A stretch of 64,000 bases of DNA from Pseudomonas sp. PH1b (GCF_000633395.1 NZ_AYMU01000025.1:1-64000); one strand, 5' to 3'. Positions 42,437 through 51,814 are shown, numbered from the stretch's first letter. Program-made: numbers and translations. The notes: a model not told the origin generated them from the letters alone.

Positions 42437-43552
42437 ATGCAAAGCACAGACTTGAAACGCTTGTTGATCCCCAGCCTGCTGGGGCTGGCCATCGTCACCG
42501 GCAGCGCCCAGGCCGCTGCGCCGCTGCGCCCGCCCCAGGGCTATTTCGCCCCGGTGGACAAGTTCAAGAGCGGCGACCACAGCGAGGGCTGCGACGCCAT
42601 GCCGGCGCCCTACACCGGCGCCCTGCAGTTTCGCAGCAAGTACGAAGGCTCGGACAAGGCCCGGGCCACCCTCAACGTGCAGTCCGAACAGGCCTTTCGC
42701 GACACCACCGCGGACATCACCAAGATCGAACGCGGCACCAGCAAGCGGGTCATGCAGTTCATGCGCGACGGTCGCCCGGAGCAGTTGGACTGTACCCTCG
42801 CCTGGCTCAGCGCCTGGGCCCAAGCCGATGCGCTGATGTCCAGGGACTTCAACCACACCGGCAAGTCCATGCGCAAATGGGCCCTGGGCAGCATGGCCTC
42901 GGCCTACCTGCGGCTGAAGTTCTCCGATTCCCACCCCCTGGCCACCCACCAGGAACAGGCGCAGAAGATCGAAGCCTGGTTCAGCAAGATGGCCGACCAG
43001 GTGGTCAGCGACTGGGACAACCTGCCCCTGGACAAGACCAACAACCACTCCTACTGGGCCGCCTGGTCGGTAATGGCTACCGCCGTGGCCACCAACCGCC
43101 GCGACCTGTTCGACTGGGCGGTGAAGGAATACAAGGTCGGCGCCAACCAGATCGACGCCGACGGTTTCTTGCCCAACGAACTCAAGCGCCAGCAACGGGC
43201 CCTGGCCTACCACAACTACGCCCTGCCGCCGCTGGCGATGATCGCCAGCTTCGCCCAGGTCAACGGTGTGGACCTGCGCCAGGAAAACCACGGCGCCCTC
43301 AAGCGCCTGGGCGAACGGGTGCTGGCCGGGGTCAAGGACCCGGACACCTTCGAGCAGAAGAACGGCAAGCAACAGGACATGACCGACCTCAAGGTCGATT
43401 CGAAATTCGCCTGGCTGGAACCCTACTGCAGCCTCTACACCTGCGCCCCGGATGTGCTGGAGCGCAAGCACAAGATGCAGCCGTTCAAGACCTTCCGCCT
43501 GGGGGGCGACCTGACCAAGGTCTACGACCCGGCCCACGAAAAAGGTTCCTGA
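42437..43552 (+). CDS. algL: Alginate lyase AlgL
   Basis: The 371-residue PL5 family enzyme has a signal peptide (to about AQAAAP) and the lyase motif NNHSYW at about residues 202-207, plus WLEPYCSLYTCAPD near the C-terminus. It cuts alginate by beta-elimination; in the periplasm it clears polymer that fails to be exported. The start at 42437 is preceded by GAGG; an ATG at 42425 is in frame and overlaps the algX stop. Confidence 0.95.
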   Translation: MQSTDLKRLLIPSLLGLAIVTGSAQAAAPLRPPQGYFAPVDKFKSGDHSEGCDAMPAPYTGALQFRSKYEGSDKARATLNVQSEQAFRDTTADITKIERGTSKRVMQFMRDGRPEQLDCTLAWLSAWAQADALMSRDFNHTGKSMRKWALGSMASAYLRLKFSDSHPLATHQEQAQKIEAWFSKMADQVVSDWDNLPLDKTNNHSYWAAWSVMATAVATNRRDLFDWAVKEYKVGANQIDADGFLPNELKRQQRALAYHNYALPPLAMIASFAQVNGVDLRQENHGALKRLGERVLAGVKDPDTFEQKNGKQQDMTDLKVDSKFAWLEPYCSLYTCAPDVLERKHKMQPFKTFRLGGDLTKVYDPAHEKGS

Positions 43553-43575
43553 GCACCACCCGCAAACGACCCACC

Positions 43576-43657
43576 GTAGGAGCTGGCTTGCCAGCGAAGA
43601 GGCCCTCAAGGACTCCGTCACATCCAAGGACGCCTTCGCCGGCAAGCCGGCTCCTAC
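43576..43657. repeat. REP pair between algL and algI
   Basis: GTAGGAGCTGGCTTGCCAGCGAA and the inverted partner TTCGCCGGCAAGCCGGCTCCTAC flank about 35 bases. The remaining gap up to algI includes runs of G around 43700-43715. The pair can form stem-loops in the polycistronic message. Confidence 0.9.
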
Positions 43658-43756
43658 ACAGGGCGCGCTACACGCAGTACCGCTTCCCCGGTTTTTCACG
43701 GGGGGGTTTGGGGGGGCTCCGGCCTCTGACTATTGGTTAAACATGGAGAGATCGGG

Positions 43757-45322
43757 ATGGTTTTCTCATCCAATGTGTTCCTGTTCCTGTTCCTGCCGAT
43801 CTTTCTCGGCTTGTACTACTTGAGCGGGCAACGCTATCGCAATCTGCTGCTGCTGATCGCCAGCTACGTGTTCTATGCCTGGTGGCGCGTGGACTTCCTG
43901 GCGCTGTTCGCCGGGGTCACCCTGTGGAACTACTGGATCGGCCTGAAAGTCGGCGCCGCCGGGGTCAGGAGCAAACCCGCCCAGCGCTGGCTGCTGCTGG
44001 GGGTGGCGGTGGACCTGTGCATCCTCGGCTACTTCAAGTACGCCAACTTCGGCGTCGACAGCATCAACGCCATCATGACTTCCATGGGGCTTGAGCCGTT
44101 CATCCTGACCCACGTGCTGTTGCCGATCGGCATCTCGTTCTACATCTTCGAGTCCATCAGCTACATCATCGACGTCTACCGCGGCGACACCCCGGCCACC
44201 CGCAACCTGATCGACTTCGCGGCGTTCGTGGCGATCTTCCCGCACCTGATCGCCGGCCCCGTGCTGCGCTTTCGCGACCTGGCGGACCAGTTCAACAATC
44301 GCACCCACACCCTGGACAAGTTCTCCGAAGGCTGCACCCGCTTCATGCAGGGCTTTATCAAGAAAGTGTTCATCGCCGACACCCTGGCGGTGGTCGCCGA
44401 CCATTGCTTCGCCCTGCAAAACCCCACCACCGGGGACGCCTGGCTCGGCGCCCTGGCCTACACCGCGCAGCTGTACTTCGACTTCTCCGGCTACAGCGAC
44501 ATGGCCATCGGCCTGGGCTTGATGATGGGTTTTCGCTTCATGGAAAACTTCAAGCAGCCCTACATCAGCCAGTCGATCACCGAGTTCTGGCGGCGCTGGC
44601 ACATCAGCCTCTCCACCTGGCTGCGGGACTACCTGTACATCACCCTGGGGGGCAACCGCAAAGGCACCCTGATCACCTACCGCAACCTGTTCTTGACCAT
44701 GCTCCTGGGCGGCCTGTGGCACGGCGCCAACTTCACCTACATCGTCTGGGGCGCCTGGCACGGCATGTGGCTGGCCATCGAAAAGGCCCTGGGCATCAAC
44801 ACCACGCCGCGCAGCCTGAACCCGGTGCGCTGGGCCCTGACCTTCCTGCTGGTGGTGATGGGCTGGGTGATCTTCCGCGCCGAGAACCTGCACGTGGCAG
44901 GCCGCATGTATGGCGCCATGTTCAGCTTCGGCGACTGGTCGCTGTCGGAACTCAACCGCGCCAGCCTCACCGGCCTGCAAGTGGCGACCCTGGTCCTGGC
45001 CTACGCCACCCTGGCGTTCTTCGGCCTGCGTGACCTGTACCGCAACCCGGCGCCGGTCAAGGCCAAGCCTGAAGTCGACAGCCCAGCCGACGGCCCGGCC
45101 AGCGCCCAGCCCGGCCTGATCAAGGCGGTGCCCGGGGACAACCCCGGCAGCATCCACCAACCGGGCTACATCGTCGGCCGCGAGGCCCAGGTGCCGCCGG
45201 CCTACTGGACTGCCGACTGGTCGCGCTACGCCATGCGCGCCCTGGTGCTGCTGCTGTTCATTGCCTCGATTCTCAAACTCTCGGCGCAAAGCTTCTCGCC
45301 GTTCCTTTACTTCCAGTTCTGA
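43757..45322 (+). CDS. algI: Alginate O-acetylation membrane protein AlgI (MBOAT)
   Basis: The 521-residue polytopic protein is an MBOAT acyltransferase with the conserved catalytic His in GGLWHGANFTY (about residue 322) and the family segment FGWLRDYLYITLGGNR-like STWLRDYLYITLGGN. It moves acetyl groups across the inner membrane for transfer by AlgJ and AlgX. A proline-rich loop lies near residue 440-480 before the last helix. The start at 43757 has GGAGA; the longer frame is rejected. Confidence 0.95.
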   Translation: MVFSSNVFLFLFLPIFLGLYYLSGQRYRNLLLLIASYVFYAWWRVDFLALFAGVTLWNYWIGLKVGAAGVRSKPAQRWLLLGVAVDLCILGYFKYANFGVDSINAIMTSMGLEPFILTHVLLPIGISFYIFESISYIIDVYRGDTPATRNLIDFAAFVAIFPHLIAGPVLRFRDLADQFNNRTHTLDKFSEGCTRFMQGFIKKVFIADTLAVVADHCFALQNPTTGDAWLGALAYTAQLYFDFSGYSDMAIGLGLMMGFRFMENFKQPYISQSITEFWRRWHISLSTWLRDYLYITLGGNRKGTLITYRNLFLTMLLGGLWHGANFTYIVWGAWHGMWLAIEKALGINTTPRSLNPVRWALTFLLVVMGWVIFRAENLHVAGRMYGAMFSFGDWSLSELNRASLTGLQVATLVLAYATLAFFGLRDLYRNPAPVKAKPEVDSPADGPASAQPGLIKAVPGDNPGSIHQPGYIVGREAQVPPAYWTADWSRYAMRALVLLLFIASILKLSAQSFSPFLYFQF

Positions 45323-45333
45323 GGGATCTGCCC

Positions 45334-46506
45334 ATGACCCGCTCATTACGTGTGTTCTACATCGCGCTGTTCCTGGTGACCCTGATGGTCCTCGGGCTGT
45401 GGTCGGCGCGCAGCTTCTTCGGCTTCAGCACCAACAATGACGCCACCGTGCTCAACGGGCGCTGGGCCAAGGCGGTGGAAACCCACTACGACGACCAGTT
45501 CCCGATCAAGCGCCTGGGCACCAACCTCTGGGCCGCCCTGGACTTCAAGCTGTTCAACGAAGGCCGCCCGGGGGTGGTGCTGGGCCGCGACCAGTGGCTG
45601 TACAGCGATGAAGAGTTCAACCCGGTGGTCAACGAGGAACTCAACCTGCAGGGCAACTACGCCCTGGTGGAAGGCGTGCGCCAGACCTTGAAAGAGCACG
45701 GGGTGAAACTGGTGATGGCCATCGTTCCGGCCAAGGTGCGCCTGTACCCGGAACACATGGACGAGGTGCGCCCGGCGCGCATTCACGCCAACCTCTACCA
45801 GGACTTCCACGCCCGGGTCGCCGCCGACAAGATCCTCGCCCCCGATCTGCTGGGGCCCCTGCAACAGGCCAAGCAGCAGGGCCAGCAAGTGTTCCTGCGC
45901 ACCGACACCCACTGGACCCCGGCGGGCGCCGAAGTCGTCGCCCGGCAACTGGCCCAGACCATCGCCGCCAAGACCCCGCTCAGCGGCCAGCCGCAACGCT
46001 TCGTCACCGAAACCCAGGAGACCGTGGAGCACCAGGGCGACCTGCGGCGCTTCCTGCCCCTGGACCCGCTGTTCGAGAACCTGATGCCCGCCGAAGAGCC
46101 CCTGCAAAAACGCGTGACCCGGGCCAGCGACGAACAGCCGGCCGCCGACGACGCACTGTTCGCCGACCACGAAGTACCGGTGACCCTGGTGGGCACCAGC
46201 TACAGCGCCAACCCCAGCTGGAACTTCGTCGGTGCCCTGAAACAGGCCCTGCACAGCGACGTGCTGAGCTACGCCGAAGACGGCCACGGGCCGATCCTGC
46301 CGATGCTCAGCTACCTGAAAAGCGACGACTTCAAGAACAACCCGCCCCAGGTGCTGATCTGGGAATTCCCTGAACGCTATCTGCCTGTGAACAACGAAAT
46401 CGGCGACGCCGACCCGCAGTGGGTCGCAGAGCTCAAGCAAGCCGGTGCTCGCCAACAGACCGTTGCACTCAACAAATCCGAGACGCCCGACCGGGCACAA
46501 AACTGA
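45334..46506 (+). CDS. algJ: Alginate O-acetyltransferase AlgJ
   Basis: The 390-residue protein has an N-terminal signal anchor (VFYIALFLVTLMVLGLWSA) and an SGNH-like periplasmic domain with DTHWTPAGA (about residue 191) and GTSYSANPSWN (about 288). It resembles AlgX without the binding module. It takes part in O-acetylation of alginate, passing acetyl from AlgI. The spacing to algI is 11 bases. Confidence 0.95.
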   Translation: MTRSLRVFYIALFLVTLMVLGLWSARSFFGFSTNNDATVLNGRWAKAVETHYDDQFPIKRLGTNLWAALDFKLFNEGRPGVVLGRDQWLYSDEEFNPVVNEELNLQGNYALVEGVRQTLKEHGVKLVMAIVPAKVRLYPEHMDEVRPARIHANLYQDFHARVAADKILAPDLLGPLQQAKQQGQQVFLRTDTHWTPAGAEVVARQLAQTIAAKTPLSGQPQRFVTETQETVEHQGDLRRFLPLDPLFENLMPAEEPLQKRVTRASDEQPAADDALFADHEVPVTLVGTSYSANPSWNFVGALKQALHSDVLSYAEDGHGPILPMLSYLKSDDFKNNPPQVLIWEFPERYLPVNNEIGDADPQWVAELKQAGARQQTVALNKSETPDRAQN

Positions 46507-46523
46507 AAAGAGAGGTGACACCC

Positions 46524-47180
46524 ATGACTTTCACTATCACTCCACGTCGTCTCGCCAAGGCAATCACCCTGGCTGCCGGCATGAGCGTCCTGTCCCTGCC
46601 CGCCTTCGCCGGTGGCGATGCCGCGCTGTACGGCCCCACCGCGCCCAAGGGCTCGACCTTCGTGCGCCTGTACAACGCCAGCAACAGCGAAGTCAGCGCC
46701 ACGGTGGGCAGCACCAACGTCAACGACGTCGCGCCCCTGGCCAGCAGCGACTTCAGCTTCATGCCCGGCGGCGACTACACCGCCAAGGTGGGCAGCCAGA
46801 GCGTGCCGGTGAAACTCGCGGCCGACCACTATTACACCCTGGTCAACAACGCCAGCGGCCAGCCACAGCTGATCGAAGAGCCGCCGTTCAAGAACAAGCA
46901 GAAGTCCCTGGTACGGGTGCAGAACCTCAGCGACCAGGCCCTGACCCTGAAGACCGCCGACGGCAAGACCGACGTGGTCAAGGCCGTGGCGGCCAAGGGC
47001 CGCGGCGAGCGCGAAATCAACCCGGTGAAGGTCAGCTTCGCCCTGTATGACGGCGAGAAAAAGGTCAGCGACCTCAAGCCCGTGGCCCTGGAACGCGGCG
47101 AAGCGGCGGTGCTCTACGTCACCGGCAACGGCAGCAGCCTGTCGCCGGTGTGGGTCAAGCGCCCCGTCTCCACCCGCTAA
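46524..47180 (+). CDS. algF: Alginate O-acetylation protein AlgF
   Basis: The 218-residue periplasmic protein has a signal peptide (MTFTITPRRLAKAITLAAGM to LPAFAG) and two beta-rich domains (GSTFVRLYNASNSEVSATVG; QKSLVRVQNLSDQALTLKTADG). It is required for acetylation together with AlgI and AlgJ, with no catalytic motif of its own. The start at 46524 follows an AGAGAGG ribosome site. Confidence 0.95.
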   Translation: MTFTITPRRLAKAITLAAGMSVLSLPAFAGGDAALYGPTAPKGSTFVRLYNASNSEVSATVGSTNVNDVAPLASSDFSFMPGGDYTAKVGSQSVPVKLAADHYYTLVNNASGQPQLIEEPPFKNKQKSLVRVQNLSDQALTLKTADGKTDVVKAVAAKGRGEREINPVKVSFALYDGEKKVSDLKPVALERGEAAVLYVTGNGSSLSPVWVKRPVSTR

Positions 47181-47213
47181 CGAATTTCCGGATGCGCGCC
47201 GCACCCGCCTCTC

Positions 47214-47295
47214 GTAGGAGCTGGCTTGCCAGCGAAGGCGTCCTCAAGCCCGACACAAGGCTCAAAGGCCCCTTCGCCGGCAAGCCGGCTCCTAC
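47214..47295. repeat. REP pair between algF and algA
   Basis: GTAGGAGCTGGCTTGCCAGCGAA and TTCGCCGGCAAGCCGGCTCCTAC in inverted orientation within the 212-base gap. Together with the algL-algI pair it gives stem-loops that could tune the distal alg genes. Confidence 0.9.
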
Positions 47296-47392
47296 AGGGG
47301 GCAGGCAACGCATCCGGGCACGCAACAAAAACAAGAGTGAAACGACAGAACGCAGTAGCTCTAACCCATACGATGTTTGAAGGAGTAACAAC

Positions 47393-48844
47393 ATGATTCC
47401 GGTGATCTTGTCAGGTGGTAGCGGCTCACGTCTTTGGCCGCTTTCGCGCAAGCAATTCCCCAAGCAGTTCCTCGCCCTGACCGGCGAACATACGCTGTTC
47501 CAGCAGACCCTGGAGCGCCTGGTGTTCGAAGGCATGGACACCCCCATCGTGGTCTGCAACAAGGACCACCGCTTTATCGTCAACGAGCAGTTGGCCAACC
47601 GCAACCTCGAATCCCAGCGCATCCTCATGGAACCTTTCGGCCGCAACACCGCGCCCGCCGTGGCCCTGACCGCGATGATGCTGGTCAACGAAGGCCGCGA
47701 CGAACTGATGCTAGTGCTGCCCGCCGACCACGTCCTCGACGACCAGAAAGCCCTGCAACGGGCCCTGGCCCTGGCCACCGTGGCCGCCGAGCGCGGCGAA
47801 ATGGTGCTGTTCGGCGTACCGGCGACCAAAGCGGAAACCGGCTACGGCTACATCAAGTCCAGCCACGACGCCCTGCTCCCGGAGGGGGTCAGCCGGGTCT
47901 CGCACTTCGTTGAAAAGCCCGACGAAAAACGCGCCACCGAGTTCGTCCAGGCCGGCGGCTACTTCTGGAACAGCGGCATGTTCCTGTTCCGCGCCAGCCG
48001 CTTCCTCGAAGAGCTGAAGAAACACGATCCGGACATCTACGACACCTGCCTCTTGACCCTGGAACGCAGCCAGCAGGACCCGGACACCGTGGACGTCGAC
48101 GCCGCCACCTTCGCCTGCTGCCCGGACAACTCCATCGACTACGCGGTGATGGAAAAGACCCAACGCGCCTGCGTAGTCCCGCTGACCGCCGGCTGGAGCG
48201 ACGTGGGCTGCTGGTCGTCGCTGTGGGACGTGCATGAAAAAGACGCCAACGGCAACGTCAGCAAAGGCGACGTGGTGATCCAGGACAGCAAGAACTGCAT
48301 GATCCATGGCAACGGCAAACTGGTGTCGGTGATCGGCCTGGAGAACATCGTCGTCGTCGAAACCAAGGACGCCATGATGATTGCCCACAAGGACAAGGTC
48401 CAAGGGGTCAAACAGATGGTCAACACCCTCAACGAACAGGGCCGCAGCGAGACCCAGAACCACTGCGAGGTCTACCGACCGTGGGGTTCCTACGACTCGG
48501 TGGACATGGGCGGACGCTTCCAGGTCAAGCACATCTCGGTCAAGCCGGGGGCCTGCCTGTCCCTGCAGATGCACCACCACCGCGCCGAACACTGGATCGT
48601 GGTCAGCGGCACCGCCGAAGTCACCTGTGACGAGAACGTGTTCCTGCTCACCGAGAACCAGTCCACCTACATCCCGATTGCCTCGGTGCACCGCCTGCGC
48701 AACCCCGGGAAGATCCCGCTGGAGATCATCGAAGTGCAATCGGGCAGCTACCTGGGCGAAGACGACATCGAGCGGTTTGAGGATATCTACGGGCGCTCTA
48801 CTCCGGTGGAGCGTGGCGTTTCGGTGAAGACCATAGCTCAGTAA
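47393..48844 (+). CDS. algA: Mannose-1-phosphate guanylyltransferase / mannose-6-phosphate isomerase AlgA
   Basis: The 483-residue bifunctional enzyme has the pyrophosphorylase motif GGSGSRLWPLSRKQFPKQF at the N-terminus and FVEKP around residue 175. The C-terminal type II PMI cupin domain has LQMHHHRAEHWIVVSG. It makes mannose-6-P and GDP-mannose, the AlgD substrate. It is the last gene of the operon. A long terminator follows. Confidence 0.96.
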   Translation: MIPVILSGGSGSRLWPLSRKQFPKQFLALTGEHTLFQQTLERLVFEGMDTPIVVCNKDHRFIVNEQLANRNLESQRILMEPFGRNTAPAVALTAMMLVNEGRDELMLVLPADHVLDDQKALQRALALATVAAERGEMVLFGVPATKAETGYGYIKSSHDALLPEGVSRVSHFVEKPDEKRATEFVQAGGYFWNSGMFLFRASRFLEELKKHDPDIYDTCLLTLERSQQDPDTVDVDAATFACCPDNSIDYAVMEKTQRACVVPLTAGWSDVGCWSSLWDVHEKDANGNVSKGDVVIQDSKNCMIHGNGKLVSVIGLENIVVVETKDAMMIAHKDKVQGVKQMVNTLNEQGRSETQNHCEVYRPWGSYDSVDMGGRFQVKHISVKPGACLSLQMHHHRAEHWIVVSGTAEVTCDENVFLLTENQSTYIPIASVHRLRNPGKIPLEIIEVQSGSYLGEDDIERFEDIYGRSTPVERGVSVKTIAQ

Positions 48845-48845
48845 C

Positions 48846-49035
48846 AGCGGCAAGTTTCAAGCAAGAGCAGCCGTAAGCTTCAAGCGGCAAGCTGCAAGTA
48901 AAAGCAGGGAGTCGTGCTAGCAAGACCTTTGTGCTCCCCCCTTTCCAGGTGCCTGCGTCCCCTATCCGCAGGCGCTTGGACAGGGGGATTTTTTTTCAGA
49001 AGCAGGGGCAAGTGGCAAGCTTCAAGCGGCAAGCC
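48846..49035. repeat. CAAGCTTCAAGCGGCAAGC repeat units after algA
   Basis: Units at 48846-48900 and 49002-49035 share the CAAGCTTCAAGCGGCAAGC theme with the hairpin between algD and alg8. They bracket the terminator at 48935-48996. Confidence 0.6.
48935..48996 (+). terminator. Strong terminator of the alginate operon
   Basis: CCCCC..CCAGGTGCCTGCG pairs with CGCAGGCGCTTGG..GGGGG around a TCCCCTATC loop, followed by ATTTTTTTT. This is a long stem with a T-tract about 90 bases after the algA stop. Confidence 0.85.
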
Positions 49036-49210
49036 AGATCAACAGCCATCTGTGGATACAAAAGGTCGTTCGAGGCTACACATATCGGGTTGACCGCCCT
49101 CTTCTCGCTCCCTATCGTCGCGCCTGTCACGACTCATTCGTGATCGAGGTTGACGGCTCGGTTGTTTTCTCAGGAACGCAGTTTTCAACACTGGCTCTTT
49201 GGAGCCCACC

Positions 49211-49486
49211 ATGGCCGACCGTATCGCGTTAACCAGCAACGAATCCTCCACCCCCACCCTGTTTATCGACACCCGAGCGCCCTTGGACGAACTCCATGCC
49301 AGCGCCGCCTACCGTATCTTCGCGGTAACTCAACTGATGGAAAGCATCGTGCACATGGACAGCCGCCACGCCGATGCCACCGACCTGACACAGATCGCTC
49401 ACGCCAGCGCCATTCTGTTGCGCGATGGTTGTGATCTGCTGGATGTGTTGGGTCGGCGAATTCGTGGCAGTCAGTACCTGAACTAA
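49211..49486 (+). CDS. Small DUF3077-like protein of unknown function
   Basis: The 91-residue protein begins MADRIALTSNESSTPTLFID and resembles small Pseudomonas proteins with an N-terminal LF-x-(V/I)-x-x-G/R-P-L-x-x-x-x-x-A core followed by two helices. I assign DUF3077 only tentatively. No enzymatic motif is visible. The start has GGAG 6 bases upstream. Its neighbourhood is accessory-like, between the alginate operon terminator and a repeat region. Confidence 0.6.
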   Translation: MADRIALTSNESSTPTLFIDTRAPLDELHASAAYRIFAVTQLMESIVHMDSRHADATDLTQIAHASAILLRDGCDLLDVLGRRIRGSQYLN

Positions 49487-50186
49487 AACGCCCCGTGATC
49501 GTTCCCTCCTTCAAACGCGGGGGAACGATCTGCAAGCCTATCCTCTCTCCTTCATCTCCAACCCCACCTCATCGATCACTGTCGCGCCCCTCTGCACCAC
49601 AAAATGCACAGCCCTGCGATGGGGGGCAGCCGTACGCGGATTGGTCGACCGGAGATACAGGCACCCGGCAGGGACGAAGCCCTTCCACGCACAGCTGCCA
49701 TTGCACGAGTACACAGGTGCACAACGAGCTTGCAATAGCGAAATGGGGCGCTGCTGCAGCTATCAAAACGGGTTACCAAGCGAAGGGGTGGCAGCTGCGT
49801 GCAGGTTGGTAAACCGGAGATACAGGAGCCCGGCAGGGACGAACCCTCCCACGCACAGCTGCCATTGCACGAGTGAAATACGGCGCTGCTGCGCCTGGAT
49901 CAGAACGGGTTACCAAGCCCGGCCGCTGAATTGGCAGCGACGGTCAGAGGCTAGTCCAGGTTCGATACGGAGCAACGACAAAGGCGTCGCAGTTTATGTC
50001 CAAGCCGCTGGCGTTGGGAACATCCCGGCCTGCGGCGCCTCATCTGTAGCCGCTGCGGTAACAGCGGGGGCCCATGTACGTAGTCCACAAGGCTTTGAAG
50101 TCGCCCACACACAACAGCCATCTTCCATCGCCAACCCCACCTACGCTTAGGTAGGATGTCCCCTCCTTTTCCCCGAGGCTCGCGTC
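49487..50186. other. 700-base region without a convincing gene
   Basis: Several short overlapping frames occur on both strands but none has a ribosome site and codon pattern that persuade me. It contains a direct duplication of period 165 bases (49648-49920). Short inverted repeats flank both the start (GGGGAACGATC around 49500-49530) and the end. It may hold a decayed gene or an unrecognised RNA. Confidence 0.4.
49648..49920. repeat. Two-copy direct repeat, period 165 bases
   Basis: Unit 1 (from 49648) and unit 2 (from 49813) both begin ACCGGAGATACAGG and contain GGCAGGGACGAA, CGCACAGCTGCCATTGCACGAGT and AACGGGTTACCAAG. Unit 1 has about 30 extra bases after GCACGAGT. The copies are diverged but clearly related. 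Confidence 0.8.
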
Positions 50187-50651
50187 ATGTTCATCGGCGT
50201 TCTGCTGGTCATCACCTGGCTGATCCTGCTTCTGCGCTACCCGGCCAAAGCCCTTCCCGTGTCCCTCGCTGCCGCGTTCGGCCTGGCCCTGGTGGCCTGC
50301 TGGGTGGTCTGGCTGGACAACCGCGAAGCCCAGCAACTGGCGCGCCTGGAATTGCGCCTGACCTACGCCCCGGAACATTGCCCCGCTGACCGGCCGCTGC
50401 AGCTCAAGCTCAACAACGGTAACAAGGTGCCTCTGGTCGAACTGCGCTGGCGGGTCGCCGCCTATGCCCCGGGGGATACGGTCAACCTTGCCGACAACCA
50501 GTACAGCGCCCCGCGCTATCGCGGTCCCGGCGAGTTGCAGGCCGGTGCCAACTGGCAGGACTGCCTGCCGCTGCCACCGCTGCGCCCGGGCTATCGCCCG
50601 CAAACCCTGGAGTTTCGCGCCGAGCGTTTACAGGGTAGTTTCTCCGACTGA
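50187..50651 (+). CDS. Small membrane-anchored hypothetical protein
   Basis: The 154-residue protein has two N-terminal hydrophobic segments (MFIGVLLVITWLILLLRYPA and LAAAFGLALVACWVVWL) and a soluble remainder with LRLTYAPEHCPADRPLQLKL and NWQDCLPLPPLRPGY. Similar proteins are common next to the SDR gene in pseudomonads and are often labelled multidrug transporter without good reason. The soluble part may be beta-rich and extracytoplasmic. It lies 37 bases upstream of the SDR gene. Confidence 0.75.
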   Translation: MFIGVLLVITWLILLLRYPAKALPVSLAAAFGLALVACWVVWLDNREAQQLARLELRLTYAPEHCPADRPLQLKLNNGNKVPLVELRWRVAAYAPGDTVNLADNQYSAPRYRGPGELQAGANWQDCLPLPPLRPGYRPQTLEFRAERLQGSFSD

Positions 50652-50688
50652 TTCACCCCCTCCCTCACCCCAGCACAAGGACCGCGCC

Positions 50689-51513
50689 ATGCCCGTAGCG
50701 TTGATCACCGGTTGTTCCAGCGGCATCGGCCGCGCCCTGGCAGAAAAGTTCAAGGCTGCCGGTTACACCGTGCTCGCCACCGCCCGCAAGGCCGAGGACG
50801 TCGCCACTCTGCAGGCCGCCGGCTTCACCGCAGTGCAGCTGGACGTGAATGACGGCCCGGCCCTGGGCGCCCTGAGCGAAGAGATCAACCAGCAGTACGG
50901 CGGCCTCGATGTGCTGATCAACAACGCCGGCTACGGTGCCATGGGCCCACTGCTGGACGGTGGCGTGCAGGCCATGCAGCGCCAGTTCGAAACCAACGTG
51001 TTCGCGGTGGTCGGGGTGACCCGGGCGATGTTCCCGGTGCTGCGCCGCAGCCGTGGCCTGGTGGTGAATATCGGCAGTGTGTCCGGGGTGCTGGTCACGC
51101 CCTTTGCCGGAGCCTATTGCGCATCAAAAGCCGCGGTGCACGCCTTGAGCGATGCCCTGCGCATGGAGCTGGCGCCGTTCGGTATCCGGGTCATGGAAGT
51201 GCAACCCGGGGCCATCGCTTCGAGCTTCGCCAAGAACGCCGGGCATGAGGCCGAGCAACTGCTCAACGAACAATCGCCCTGGTGGCCGTTGCGCGACGGC
51301 ATCCGCTCCCGGGCCAAGGCCTCCCAGGACAAGCCCACACCGGCCAGCGAGTTTGCCGCTGGCCTGCTCAAGGCCGTGCAGCAGGACAAGCCGCCGCGCC
51401 TGGTGCGTCTGGGCAATGGCAGCCGCGCCCTGCCGCTGCTGGCCAATCTGCTGCCCAAAGGGCTGTTGGAGAAGGGACTGATGAAGCGGTTTGGCCTGAG
51501 CGCCAAGCTCTGA
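50689..51513 (+). CDS. Short-chain dehydrogenase/reductase (SDR) family oxidoreductase
   Basis: The 274-residue protein has the cofactor motif TGCSSGIGRAL, NNAGYGAMGP, catalytic Ser in NIGSVSGVL and the Y-x-x-x-K motif AYCASKAAVHAL. It looks like a classical SDR of the YciK/17-beta-type branch with a C-terminal helix-rich extension. The substrate is unknown. The start at 50689 has an AAGGA ribosome site; the longer frame through the upstream gene is a shadow. Confidence 0.88.
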   Translation: MPVALITGCSSGIGRALAEKFKAAGYTVLATARKAEDVATLQAAGFTAVQLDVNDGPALGALSEEINQQYGGLDVLINNAGYGAMGPLLDGGVQAMQRQFETNVFAVVGVTRAMFPVLRRSRGLVVNIGSVSGVLVTPFAGAYCASKAAVHALSDALRMELAPFGIRVMEVQPGAIASSFAKNAGHEAEQLLNEQSPWWPLRDGIRSRAKASQDKPTPASEFAAGLLKAVQQDKPPRLVRLGNGSRALPLLANLLPKGLLEKGLMKRFGLSAKL

Positions 51514-51571
51514 CCCCCACGCATGCAAGCCAGCCAGCGCCTACGCGTTCCGCGTGTACCACATACCTCCT

Positions 51572-51763
51572 GTAGGAGCCGGCTTGCCGGCGAAGAGGCC
51601 CTTGAGTCTTGCATCGCCTGGGCCAACGCCTTCGCTGGCAAGCCAGCTCCTACAACAGTCAGATAGACCGTGCAGCGCTCCGTAGGAGCCGGCTTGCCGG
51701 CGAAGAGGCCCTTGAGTCTTGCATCGTCTGGGCCGACGCCTTCGCTGGCAAGCCAGCTCCTAC
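51572..51763. repeat. REP array, two units of 110 bases
   Basis: GTAGGAGCCGGCTTGCCGGCGAAGAGGCCC.. followed by ..TTCGCTGGCAAGCCAGCTCCTAC, repeated at a 110-base period (starts 51572 and 51682). The same unit occurs at 54119-54530, on the other side of the lipoprotein pair. Confidence 0.92.
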
Positions 51764-51814
51764 AGCGGAGGCCCTGCGCGCCTTTGTTCATTCGCCGATC
51801 AGGGATCTGCCCCA

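Noticed and set aside
49569..49779. Short minus-strand frames of 65-67 codons in the repeat region
   Set aside because: Three overlapping frames in different registers, no ribosome sites, no similarity I recognise.
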